A DNA stretch of 64,000 nt from Gymnopilus junonius (taxonomy: Eukaryota; Basidiomycota; Agaricomycetes; Agaricales; Galerinaceae). The position numbers were made by a program, and so were the translations under genes. Location: the NCBI GenBank assembly GCA_015501075.1, contig JADNYJ010000013.1:62001-126000 (forward strand), read 5' to 3'. Below are positions 44,884 through 56,725 of this stretch, piece by piece. The notes beneath the pieces were generated by a model that was not told where the DNA came from, did not search any database, and saw nothing but the letters and a program-made list of their open reading frames with translations. Position 1 is the stretch's first letter. Each line of letters starts with the position of its first letter.

Positions 44884-47112
44884 TTAGAGCTGTTCTTCTG
44901 GGTCGTCAAAACCTTCAACCTTGACGTTCCACCTCCATCTTCCCTCTAGGAAGCCCTTGGCAGTATCTTCGAGGACGATCTCGTTTCTCTTCTGGACATA
45001 CACCTACACAACCAAGCATGAGCCAAAACTTCTTTGCTTGGAAATTATTAAAAGAAACGTACAGTCTTGTTGGTCACGCCCTGCCTCAATGTCGGAATGT
45101 TCTCCGGCTCAATTGGAGACTCAAGGAGCTCAGAAAGGTCTTCAACGGCCTTCTCCAGATCTCTGATCGTTAGAAGGATATAAGCCACAAAACAGAAAGT
45201 CCAAGGTTTTGAATAACGCACCTCTGGTTATCCTCAAAAAGTTCCTTCTCATTACCCCTTCCAAGGTAATACGCCATGCAGTAGGTCCATTTGAGAGTCG
45301 TACGGCACTTCTCCACCTCCTCAACAGCCTTCTTCATGAACTGGACTTCTATCCAGGTAAGCGCGGAAGTGATCTGCATCTCCTCCATCTTCTTCTCCGT
45401 CTTGGCGTAAAGATCGACAGAGAGCTTGGCAGATTGTTCATGGTTCGCCCAGCGATTGTAATACTGAATAGGCCACAAAAAGTATTTTTAGATGTCGTTC
45501 AATATGTGCAAAAAATGACGTACGTGTAAATAACGCTCAAGGGAAGCTCGGCTTTTGCTCTGAGCGTCTCGCGCTTCGACCCCAGTCTTCTCGTCGTAGC
45601 GGTTGCAAGAGTACCATGCCGTACCGTGTTCACTCCAAGGACCCATGCACACCCAGCAGAATTCGTGCTTGCACTTCTTACAAGTCATGTGACTAAAGGA
45701 GAGAAAATTAAGAGTTGAATATACCACTTGATTGGAGAGACGAAGAAGACACACTTGCAGCCACCATTCTTCTCGATTGTGCTTTGACACGTTGGGCATT
45801 CCTTAGTGTTGCTCTTGATCCAGTTCGCAGTCTCGCTGTCGTCACGGCATTTCTTGAGCCACATCTTCGCAACGTTGCATATCACGGGCCTGTGATCGCT
45901 CTCGATTGGGCACCCAAAGCAAAAGATGTGTTCCTTCCCATGAAGGCCCAAACCAAATTGCTGGCTCTGTGTCAGGTCTTGAATTTCACTGCCAATACCG
46001 CGTGCGCCGCAGGAAACTGTCGGGACGATAGTCGTGAGACTCGATTTGGAGGCAGCTGACGGGCACGAGACGGTGTTCGTGCACGACGGGTAGGGACAGA
46101 ACTTGAGGCTGTGATAGCAAGCCACAAAGTAGCGGACTAACAATTCCTGGAAGCGTATCCAAGTCTTTGCATTCTGTTCTCCCTTCTTTGAATCCAGAAT
46201 GGGAGCACCAGGCTCCGGAAGAAGAATTTCGCGGATGAAACGGTCGGGTGCGACGAGAGCACACCCCTCAGCCATGCACCGGATACTATGCTCGCTCTCA
46301 TCACGGACCTTCGATACGACATAATCCGTCCAGCAATCCGTGCAGTAGGTGTGCTCACAGTCGAGCGAGAGGGTCTGGAGATTTGGTGCATCATTAAAGC
46401 AGATTTGGCACACGAAGGCATCATCCGCTTTCTTTGAAGGTTGTCTCTGCAGTGGCTTCGGCGTAGCATAGGTCGCAGTAGGAGAACTTGCAGGTAATTT
46501 CGCTGACTTGGGGCCAGATGCAAGACCCAGAAGTTTGGAGGTTCCACGTGTTGTCGGGCGGCGGGAGTTAGGTTGGGTGGCAGCATTGGTATGTGTTCGC
46601 CCAGGAGGCGGTGGAGGGGGAGCCTCGGGCAGGCTGACACCAGCAGCTACCAGCACTGACGTGGGTTTATCCATGTACTTCTCGATAAGCCTTTCTTTGT
46701 TCCACTTCATGTGACGGAGCAGAAGACTCGCGGTATCCTCCTGTCAGTGGCGCAAAGCATCTCAGCCACGTTGGCGAGGGAAAGAGAATGAAATACTTAC
46801 ATCCACCCCGAAAATACCACAGATGTGGTCAACGTCTTGCTGCATCATGTTCTCCACAGCTTGCTGACTGAGCGACTCGTACTCGACTTCATACGACTTG
46901 TGCTTCCCTTTCGGAGCCACTTTGAAATCGTCTCCAAAGTTGTCCATCATCTCATCGCCAGACCCTTCTTCTACGTTCAGACAAAGGTCTTGAGTACAAA
47001 ATACCACGAAATGAAGTAAATTACCCTGACCGTCATCCTGGGTACCGTCAATCATCTCCTCATCGTCGTAATAGTCACCATCGTCGTCAGAGTACTCATA
47101 ATCTGAAGACAT
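44884..47112 (-). CDS. ARI1: Ariadne-type RBR E3 ubiquitin ligase
   Basis: An E3 of the RING-between-RING class, forming a thioester on its RING2 Cys after taking ubiquitin from an E2 such as UBC7/UBE2L3-type enzymes. Seven exons, 47025-47112, 46801-46970, 45755-46740, 45524-45692, 45222-45463, 45063-45162 and 44884-45003, give 624 residues. Order: acidic N-terminus ([16 protein letters not shown]), UBA-like region with [17 protein letters not shown], a Pro-rich linker, RING1 (CQICFNDAP...[10 protein letters not shown], near residue 195), IBR (KFCPYPSC...FCFGC), RING2 ([19 protein letters not shown], then FCWVCMGPW) and the Ariadne helical domain. The Cys in GGCNHM is the expected catalytic residue; intron 3 interrupts the Asn codon right after it. 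An insertion in IBR lengthens it by about 25 residues. All frames are intact. Confidence 0.94.
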
Positions 47113-48663
47113 TGTAAGAATAAATTGGACTGAGTAGCAAAATAGCGCTCGTCGTCGTCTAGATCGATGAGTAAGAGTAAGAGTAAGCCCGGACTTCGAC
47201 TCGAATTCGGCAATCCCACAGGCTTTAAGGCTCATCCGCTTATATAGACTCACGTGACAATAGTAGGTAATCCCCTGCCGAATTGTTTGATCCTTTTCTT
47301 TGCCTTTTCTCCTCCAACATCCAACATCCTTGAGCCCATCCATCGAATCGACTCAAGCTTTGAAGTCTAATGGACCTATATATGCGCATTTGGATCCAAA
47401 ATTCTCTCAAATCAGGGACAGAAAGTCCATTGAGGCTGGCACCAGGATCGACCGTCCGCACCGAGGCCGTATGATGGAGAAAGCAGAAATATTTCTTTTT
47501 CAGTTGGAATCGGATAGTAACCCAGCTCAACTTTGATGTCATCTGCTTGTTTAAATTGCTCGTTTATTGTCTTCCTGTCGATCCCGGTCTATCTCTTCCA
47601 CAACTCCTTCTCGAACATTTTTACGGTGCTTCTGGCAGAACCATTTGTTCTTCATTTGAGGAAGGGTTTCGTCTGACACGCCAAGCAACCACAGCAGACT
47701 TTTGAATTGCGGCAAAATCATAACGGTATCATCAAAAATTCGAATAACAGGGTTGTGTTTCGGATGGATCTCCCAATCACTGGATATCAAGTGGAACGAC
47801 TCTCTGGATTGACCTGGGTATTTGCAGTAACCTCACGGGCTCGAGCGGCATCTCTTCTCCCAGTACCAACTCCATCAATGTTGGACTGATAACTTCAAAG
47901 GTTTTCCGCATCTCTTCTGGGGATAAGCACAATGTACCCATAGTCAACTTCCTTGGCTGCTTTGACCTCCACAGTAATGCACACAATGGAGGTAGGCCCA
48001 GAGACACGACCTTTAAATTGCAGACTATGTACCAGGATTGAAGTCGTGCCTCAGAAACTTGATCCATCTGAGCCCTGGAGCATCAAATCAAAATACTGCA
48101 GTTTTGAGCATGATGAATATTTATTCAGGCATTAGCTAGAGCAAGCATCAGTGAGCATATTCAAGTTCTGATCCAAAAGACCACTTACTGATATGTTGAT
48201 ATCTGGATGATGCCAAGACCGCGACCATCATATCCACTGAAGCCCGAGCGATGGTGAAAGTAATCCAATTTCTTCCTTTCCATGCACCTTATGTCCCAAA
48301 TTCTTGGTCAAACTTGTGTATATACAAAAATTGTACAAGGCTGCAAAATTTCCTGCTTGAAGAACAACACATTGATTTTCTAGTGAATTTTCTTAGTCGC
48401 CGTTTCAAGCTCCCGCCGAATTATAGTATCAGTACTAGCATCTAAAAATATCCTGTGAAACTTGCCGAATCTGAGCGCCTTGCAAATTAAACTCAAATTA
48501 AACGGCCTGAGCATTATCTGAATGACAGTGTTTTACATAAATACACTGACGCCACCAAGTTGGAATAGTATTTTTTTGTCCAGTGCTATTTAACAGGCAA
48601 TGGGAAATGACAGAATGCAATTGCGAAGTTGTGAATGCAAAAGAAGGAATTAATGGTACAGAT
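47113..48663. other. Intergenic region with possible coding remnants
   Basis: Minus-strand ORFs at 47551-47790 and 47777-48067 have Leu-rich, protein-like composition (LRR-like phrases such as LKVVSLGLPPLCALL and RKLTMGTLCL). They could be a remnant of another F-box/LRR gene, but no F-box, start or exon structure is visible. The rest is AT-rich and featureless. Confidence 0.35.
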
Positions 48664-50642
48664 TTAAAAACGATATCCCGAAGAAAGAACAGAAGGTGCA
48701 TAAGTTAGTGAAGGGTCAGTAGTATGCCGACCATACTCTGGTGGTACATCGGGCGTTGGTCCTTCATCCTCCGTCTCGTTAACTGCTCTTACTGTTTCCC
48801 TCAAATTCGACGGTCGAACAGTTACGTAAGTTGGCGCGCGAGACTGAATAGAAAGGGGGCGTTGTCGTCTTGGAGAGGAGTTCGAAGATGAGGATGACAG
48901 GGATGTAGTTTCACTTGAGATTAATGAAGCCGTAGGCCCAGGGCTTGGAGGCAATGGCGGCTTGATGTCCTGAGGATAATCGGTGGATTGCGATTGCGAA
49001 TTGGCACCAGACATGACAGATCCCGTCTCGCTGGAAGTCGCAAAAGGGTCCACCAATGGAGCTCTGCGAACAGAGGGGTGCCCACGCCGAACTGGTTCGA
49101 GAGGCAAATCCATTGATCTTGGAGGTGGCGTAGAAGGTAGTGGTACAGCAGGCATATTCGAAATAGGCATGCTGGACACAGTTGGTGCAGAATACGCTGA
49201 ATAAGAGATGGTAGATGGTGCACCTCGCAGAGGTCTCGTTTCGTTATTCCGAGCCGCGTAAGCGGATGCCAGATAAGACTGTGAAGGAGAATACTTTCTC
49301 TTTCTTAATGTCCTCGTCACGATTATATAACCAAGGATTCCAGCTAGGGCCCCAAAGAAAACTCCTCCCATGCTCGTGCCAATGATGATCTTCTCAAACA
49401 GACCTTTGCTCCTGCAATGACTTGTAAAAAACAAATCTAAAAAAACAGTCTGAAAAGGACACGTACACAGTACCTGGCGCAAGGCAATTGTTTGGGCCTA
49501 ATCCACCGACCTGCAATGGTCCATTAGCCCACATTTGTCCGTCCCCACTTTCCACCGAGATGAAGAAACGAAAGCCGAGAGGCTATTGCAATGTCAGCCG
49601 ATACGTTGGTATCCTACAAAAGAAATATCTCACCAGGGCGACCTGCCAATCCATAGTACTCCTCGAATTAGATGTTATATTATAAATAGGATGGAGATCG
49701 GGAGCGATCTATACAAGTAGTTAGCATGGGTCATATCCACACCTCAGTTGGTTATGTGCTCGAACCGTCATGGTAAATGGAGGATCTCCAGAAGTAGGAG
49801 TGACGAAAAGACTAGTACACTATTGGATATCAGAAAAATACACAAATAACCGAGATTAAAAGAAAGGCTTACTTGATCGATATAACTATACTGGGACATG
49901 GCACCCAATGGCACCTGAGCTGATACGGAGAGAGAAGGCGGAGCTGTTAAATTCTGACAAGTTGGACTGCTGACAGTAGCGTTGGGGATCATGGTATACA
50001 CTTGCTGACAACCACCCGATACACCATTCACGTCAGACTAAGAAATGCAGTTCAGCAACAAATGGAAAAAAGGGCGGCATTGTGTCTTCACCATGCAGAT
50101 TTGGTACTGTGTGTTGGGCGTAAATGGAACTTGCCAGTCCTAAAGAACGTCAAAAGCCATTCCATTATCAAGAGATGGGTGAACACGAACGAAGGTAGGG
50201 CCGAACCCTGCTTGGACAAAGTACGGGACATTTGAAGCAGAGTTGTACACCTGCAGAAAGTAGGGCGCCACAGGGGAAGGCCTGAACAGAATCAGACTAC
50301 GCGCACGTCATATTATCAAATGAAATACTCACCCGGTGCTATTGCCATTCCTCGACCACCTTAAACGTATTCGTTCGCACTGACCTACGCATCACAGATC
50401 ATACATTAAGCGCCTGCTAGATCCCAGTACACATTTGCCACAACATACTCGTCACAGGAATTGGTAGAGATTGATCAGGATTGTCGTAAACAAATTGGAA
50501 TCCCTGGACAATTGAGGTCGTCCCCAAAGTGAGCTGACGGCATGAACGTGGCGGTAAAGTTAGACAGACGCACAGGTTTAAGGTAAGGACTGTCGGCAGC
50601 TAGGGCGTCACGGATACAGCAAAGAATGATTAGAAAGGACAT
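48664..50642 (-). CDS. Single-pass membrane protein with secreted N-terminal domain
   Basis: The ATG at 50640-50642 opens a signal peptide (MSFLIILCCIRDALAA). Exons 50574-50642 and 50449-50533 join across a 40-base GTGCGT intron to give LTLGTTSIVQGFQFVYDNPDQ. Later exons encode VAPYFLQVYNSASNVPYFVQAGFGPTF, WQVPFTPNTQYQICM, GVSGGCQQVYTMI and VGGLGPNNCLAPG. The last exon holds one membrane span (IIIGTSMGGVFFGALAGILGYIIV), a basic stop-transfer (RTLRKRKY) and a 200-residue Ser/Pro-rich cytosolic tail ending SGYRF. This architecture is frequent in basidiomycetes: an extracellular beta-rich, Cys-poor domain, one helix and a disordered tail. No receptor or enzyme family is recognised. Exon borders between 49450 and 50450 are approximate. 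Confidence 0.75.
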
Positions 50643-53509
50643 GAAGAAGACATTGTGGGCGGGCGTGAGCGTCCCATGGCATGGGTACCGTAGAGCACGT
50701 CGACGGGGGGAACGAGGAAAACGGCAAGGGACGTCGGCTACAAGTATTTAAGTGTGTCAAGAAAGAACCCCCACTTTGACTAGGGTGGTCTTACGGTAAG
50801 GGGCCGAAACTTGATGCAATCGCAGCGCCCTCAGTCGGTTTATGTCACTCCCCGAAAGGAGCAGATGCCGAGATGGTCGTGACCCCGTGTTCAGCATCCA
50901 CTTATAGCGTTTGTATCCCAGAAACTGTCATCCAATGCCCTATCTATGCGTTCAAGAACTCCTCTTCTTGGTCGACAACTAGGTGCTGTTGAGGGAATTT
51001 TTGCGGAGGAAGGCTGTGAGAAGATCAGAAGTTGTCCGAAAATAATGTGTGTGCAGATCGGCAGATCTAACATTCGGCTTCCAGGGATGATATCGGATGC
51101 ATCTCATCAAATCCTTGGACAAACTCGCCACCTAGGCTGTCCAAGCTCCTAGCCAAAGAATTCAGCCGTCTTTGAAGGCTGTTCAAAACATGATAGGGTG
51201 AACTTTTATGGTGGACCGCAAATTTTTCAGGCCAAGTTAACGCACTTGGTCCTTCTCAGAACTGTCAAAGTTTTGAACAAGCTGTATCATGGATGATTGA
51301 ATAGAGTTCGCAATTATCATTGGCTATTTTTAAAGTTTTGGAAAGATAAGTATCGAGGAAGGCTTGACGGTCCTTGCCTGCTGGTCAAGCAAACAGCAAT
51401 TACCTTGCATCCTTAGCTCTAAAGCTCCCAATGAACTTGAGGTCTGCTTCAAGTCTGATTAACAATTTCTCGTATGGCGATTATACAGTTATCAAAAGGA
51501 GTCAGAAATACACACAAGAAAATGACCCACAAGATGTCAGAACGACATCTACTTCTCGTCTGTTGATCACCTGTCATTGACGCTGCCTTGATCATGCCTA
51601 CATCGCGCGACGAGAAAGGGGATTGTAAGGTGTTGTGTAGGATGGTGGGCGCATTTACTTTGGAGCAGATATTTTCAGGCCTCGAAACAGTTGAGCGCAC
51701 AGCTAACTATTGGTGTGATTTAGCCCCTACTACACCATCATCGTAGAAAGTATGAAGATTGCTAACGCTCGGCAGGTCAGTCAAGAACCACATGACTTTC
51801 TGAACGACTATCTTGACGTGAGGCCATGTCTTAAGGCGGAAGAAATACCCTCTATCCGGTAAGGTTTGGAAAATGAGGCAATGGATAGTAAAGCTCGTGT
51901 CTCATCTGATATCAGTGAAATGTATTCACGCAGTCGGACTGAGCAATGTCAAATAGTACCTTAACGAAGCCGGAGGCAAAGTTTCATTATGGCTTGATTA
52001 ATGGTGCACCGACCAGACATTTTCGCTGTAAAGAAGTATTCGTGAGTGTCAAGATAAATAAGTACGAGATCAGATTAAAGTGTACTTAGATGAGAAATCA
52101 ACGAATGCGTTATGGCACTGATCCTCCTTATCGGATGCCCGCAAATGGCTGAATATGAGCAGACCAGCCGTACTACATGACAGGTGCGTCAGCTGAAGGG
52201 AAAAGCAGAGATAACAGCCAAATTGTGGACGATGACGCCACAGGCGAAACGTCGTACCTAGAAAGTTTGAAACGTGAATGATCCTACAGACTATGTATAA
52301 GCTGTACAGCCTGGTATTGGTCGATACAAGTTCCGGCCATTTTCATGTTACATCCTCTTTTTTCAGTGCTCGATCCAATAGTCGTTCGATAGACTGTAGC
52401 AGACCACGATTTCCTTCACAGCTTGATTCACAAAACTGACAGCTGTTCGGATGACCGTCTGGGTCTCGCGTCCGGGCGATCTCCGAGGCCCGCTAGAAAC
52501 CGAGATCGTCATTCCGCTATTGGTACAGTCCAAAACCTCCGTTCAGATCTTTCGATTCCGAGAGGGACGTCCAACATATCGCTGAAGTCGTGAAAAGATT
52601 TCCGATCTCCTGTGGGGCGGAAGGATGGGCATCATCAAAGCACCCAGTTCTAAAGGCTAGAAGTTGAGGCATCAAAGAGGGTGTGAATCAGGTCCTCATG
52701 AGAACGAGGAAGGAGATGGTCAGATAGAGCGAGTATATGCAGCTATGGCAGACGATGCGAGCAGTGAGATATCGATGACGGCAGAGAGCAAAGAGGCTTC
52801 GCAACGCCGCAACGCAAGGCTTCTCAGGACCCAACACTAACGGGCATCCAACGATTACGAAAGTCTTCCTCATCATCCACGATCAATATCTGATACTGAA
52901 CGTCTAGCAACGAATAACAGATCAATAAAATAGTACATGGTCATCTCTCAATAAACAATAGAACCCAAAAAGTCGTCGTATCAACCCGAAAAATGCACTG
53001 CAGATAATAGCGGATGTAGATAAAAAGTACGTGAAAGCCCATCCATCCATTGCCATGCGTACGTTGATGCAGAGCTCGAGAAAGAAAGAAGAGGATGCCG
53101 GAAGAAAGGTATAGAAAAAGATGAAGAGTCCCATGTAACGAGTATAAGTAAAAAAACAAAGAAAGGAAGAAAAAGACTAGAAAAGAGGATATTGTCATGC
53201 AGATCTATCATTACAGAAATACAGTTCGTGGCAGGAATTCAGAGAAGTTGTCGTCAGCTGCCAGCAAAGCAGCAGGAGCTTAAGCTCCTACAGCCGCTAA
53301 CAACCGTTCTTTGGAGGAGAGGGGGGGGAAGAAGCAATGCAAAGGGGTGAACAGGAAAAGGTACAATGAGAGCGACAGAGAGGGAGATGGTGGTGAAAGG
53401 CGGAAGAACAAAGCAACAATGGAAGTGGTGATGGAGTGGCCTGGGTATAGGATTTGAAAGAAAGAGTCAAAAAAGAAATCAGAGAAAACCCGCAAAACAC
53501 CCCCCCCTC
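50643..53509. other. Gene-poor region
   Basis: About 2.9 kb without a gene model. ORFs are short and of no recognisable family. The part near 53280-53500 is the 3' flank of the NIPA gene, with GA-rich and polypurine stretches. I see no terminal repeats, RNA gene or transposon. It could hold non-coding transcripts or strongly decayed sequence. Confidence 0.4.
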
Positions 53510-56500
53510 TTAAAACTTGCCCGAACCACCCCCGCCAGCCCCTGTCCCACCACTCTTCGTCACTAGCCTGATACTCCCACTCGGTAATTCAGGAGTAGGC
53601 GGCGAGAAGGACCCAACGCTCGAAAGCACCCCACTTTCCTCACTTTCCAGACTCCCAGGACCCTTCACCCACAGTCTCTCACTCTCCTCCTTATCATCCT
53701 CCCCAAGACCCTTGGGGTATTTCTTGGGTGTCTTCGTTTTTTCTCGTGATTTTGACCTCTCTTTTGACGTTTCCTTTTCGTGCCCCGCAAACGAACCCCT
53801 CACACTTCCACTTGCTCCGGAGTTGGACGACGACGATGCTCCGAGCTTCTTCAGCTCTTCCTGATCCCAATCGCTGACAGCACTATCAGTAACAGAAGGG
53901 AACGAAAGTAATGTCCCTCTTGTCCCAGTCGTGCTCAACCCCTCCGTATCAAAGATATCTCTTGAATCTTTCCTCTTGGGTGTCTGTTGCTGTTGCTGCA
54001 GCTGCCCAGCTGGCCCACCAGAAAGCGCACTAAGCCCAGGAGGAGGCTTCGCAAAGCCTCTATACATCGTTGGCGGGGCGCTGTGCACGCCTACACTATC
54101 CCTCAATCCAGGAGGGATGACGATAGTCTGCTGCCGATCCGTGGCGGCTTCAGAAGAAGGCGAGCGACTGCTGATAGGTGGAGGAAGTAAAGGAACATTG
54201 CTCGCAGATGCCGAGGTAGAATTAGGTTTGTTCTCTTCATCGATCCCCAATAGGTTGCCTTCACTAACAGCGCTATCCCTGCTCCCACTCGAGTTGGCAG
54301 GTAGGGCCGGTAAAGGCGGGTATCCGTCATGCACGATCATCGACCCATGGACTGCCTGTCTGTGCTCATGCGTAGCTGGACTTTGCGGCTGCCCAGGGCG
54401 CGAATATGAATGCACGATCTCCTGGTTATCGAACTTGATTATAGTCGGTTTCTTAGCTGCGAGGTTTGAGGGTCCTTGCTGTGAAATGATCGAAGCAGCG
54501 CGAATCGAAGAAGTATCGTCTCTTGGTACGGGTGCGTCGTATAACTGGTGTCGTTTGAGGCCGTCAGCAGGCCCGCTGGGTAAGCCTGGTTGGCTCAACC
54601 ATGACGTTGTGTGGTCATATGGCGCCGCTGCACCAGGAGGTCGCATTCTGAGGTGATTGCCTCCTCCACCGCTCTGGCTCATCCTCCTAGCCGTACGCGC
54701 ACGAATAATGCTGCCCACAGTCCCAAACGACCCACGTAGGGTGTCCATTCCAGGATCTTCGTATCCGAGGACGCCTTTCTCGTCCATCGACTCCGTCTGC
54801 GCCCGTGCAGCTTGGAGGAGAATGGTTGATCGTCGGTCGAGTTTATTAAGTTTTTCTGGATCGACTTTGGACATTTGTAGGATGGTAATGCCGACACAGA
54901 TGACGAGAAATCCGATGATAAGAGTCAAGAGCCCTGTTATGCTTGTGTGGAGACCTTTGAAGAGAACCTACACAAAAAGGCAATGACAATCAAATTGTGT
55001 TCCGATCGTTTTGGGATAAAGCGACGTACGATAGTGGTAACCATTGAAAAGAATGTGACTAGGACGAAAAAATTATAGACAACGGTTTAGCAGGAATTAA
55101 AGAGAACTCACAGATAACGTAGTAAGTTGGTGTAACTATTGAAAAAAAATCAGTAAACCTGACGTCACCAACAGCGCACGAAAGATAAAGACTGACCCAT
55201 GGCTATTCAGCACAGCATTAGTGAATAAACGCAGACAGACGAATAAAAGGCATACCAGTATTGAACAGTGCAAGCGCGACATTAAGATAATACACTTCCA
55301 CCACTATCAAACACCTTCAGTATCAGGAACTAGATATCGGCCAGAAAGCCACCTACAAAGAGTGATAGCAACAAAACCGAATAAAAAGTACATGAACCAA
55401 TGTTTGAACTGCAAAGAAAATGAAACGATCACTGCCTGGGAGAAAAGGTGAAGTAAACAGTACCACGTACCTGATTATCGCCCATGGCTGTTTGTACAAT
55501 AGCAGCTCCAAGACCGGTGGTGACACTGACAGATATCCCACCAATCATACTACACACGAAGATATACCACAACATGCTCTTCTTGCCATATCTATGAGAG
55601 GACCAAAATTTCAGAATTTCATGGCACAAACTCTACACAGCGGGAGACGTACCTAGGAGCAAAGTAAAACACAATCGTCAACGCAGCTGCGATGAGGACT
55701 CCTATCCATACTAAAAAGCCAGGCGCAAGGAACAGCTTCTGGAACTGCGTGATCTCGCCGACGGTTTGCTCTTGCGGGCCTGTCGATCATCGATGGAATA
55801 GGAAACAGGAAGGAAAGAAGATTAAGCGGCGCAGGGGAGGAAGAGGGCGACGGAAGTAAAAAAGGGAAGCGGAAGTAGCAATAGCAATCGGTCAGAAGCC
55901 CTATTTTTAGCGGTGCAGATGACGACGAGGGCGTACCATTGAGGGCAATGATAACAGAACCAAGCTTAGAGGTGTCAACAGAGAGAGGTTGGGCACGTTC
56001 GAAATCACTTACTATACATAGAGTACAGCCCATCCATCCGAAAAAGCTTAATTTCTCATTGAGGAAGAGCGAAGACAGGATAGCGCAGATTACGACCGAT
56101 AATGCGCCTAGTGGAGTCTGATGGACGGAACAATGAGCTGAAGTTGGAAATGTTGTGCTAGAAGGTGTTGCGTACGACGACGATGGCTTCCACGAAGGCA
56201 TAAGCTGCATGAGAAAGGGGAAACAATGAGACCCAAATATAAAGGAGAGTCGAAGGAGGACGAACCGGCAAAGTTACATAGTTCCCCCAGAATCATCACT
56301 GTTGGAACCACCATCAGCACCTATAGCTACGCATACGACACCAGCTGAACATACTGCTCATTCCTGTCCACCATAATGGCTTTCAAAAGGAGAAATGAGA
56401 AGAACGGTCAGACAGACGGCTTAAATTACAACTCTCACCGATTTGAGATACGCAACACCTTCACCCAACTCCCCGCCCGCCTGCGAGCGGAGTAAACCCT

Positions 56501-56725
56501 TCTTCTTGAATACAAAACTTGAGCCTATCAGCAATCCACTAGCGATGGCCAGAATAATCCCAACGATCTGCAGAACGATGTCGATTAAGAAACAATTACG
56601 AGAGTAAGCGCAAGTAAGCAGTGGCAGACCTTGAGGTTGGGGCTGGCAGTTAATGTCTTTGTCACTGCGGACGACGACGCCGCAGCGACCGACTGGGTTA
56701 TTGAGGAGGATAAGGTTGACGACAT
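53510..56725 (-). CDS. NIPA-family magnesium transporter
   Basis: A multispan carrier of the NIPA (DUF803) family, Mg2+ transport in characterised members. Start is the ATG at 56723-56725. Early exons: 56630-56725, 56439-56567, 56355-56379, 56266-56298 and 56176-56204. The joined sequence has VGIILAIASGLLIGSSFVFKKKGL, GELGEGVAYLKSPLWWTGM, AYAFVEAIVVTPLGALSVV, LNEKLSFFGWMGC, LGSVIIALNGP, YGKKSMLWYIFVCSMIGGIS, GLGAAIVQTAMGDNQ, FNTAMVTPTYYVIFTFFSM and GLLTLIIGFLVICVGI: nine or so spans. The AM of FNTAMVTP comes from a 6-base exon (55197-55202). The C-terminal 450 residues are a disordered Ser/Gly/Pro tail (lone exon from 54928), much longer than in animals (about 330-360 residues total). Endosomal or plasma-membrane location is expected from the family. 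Confidence 0.9.

Noticed and set aside
53517..54656. Plus-strand ORFs opposite the NIPA C-terminal tail
   Set aside because: Same cause: low-complexity coding on the other strand. The NIPA frame is supported by its membrane domain.
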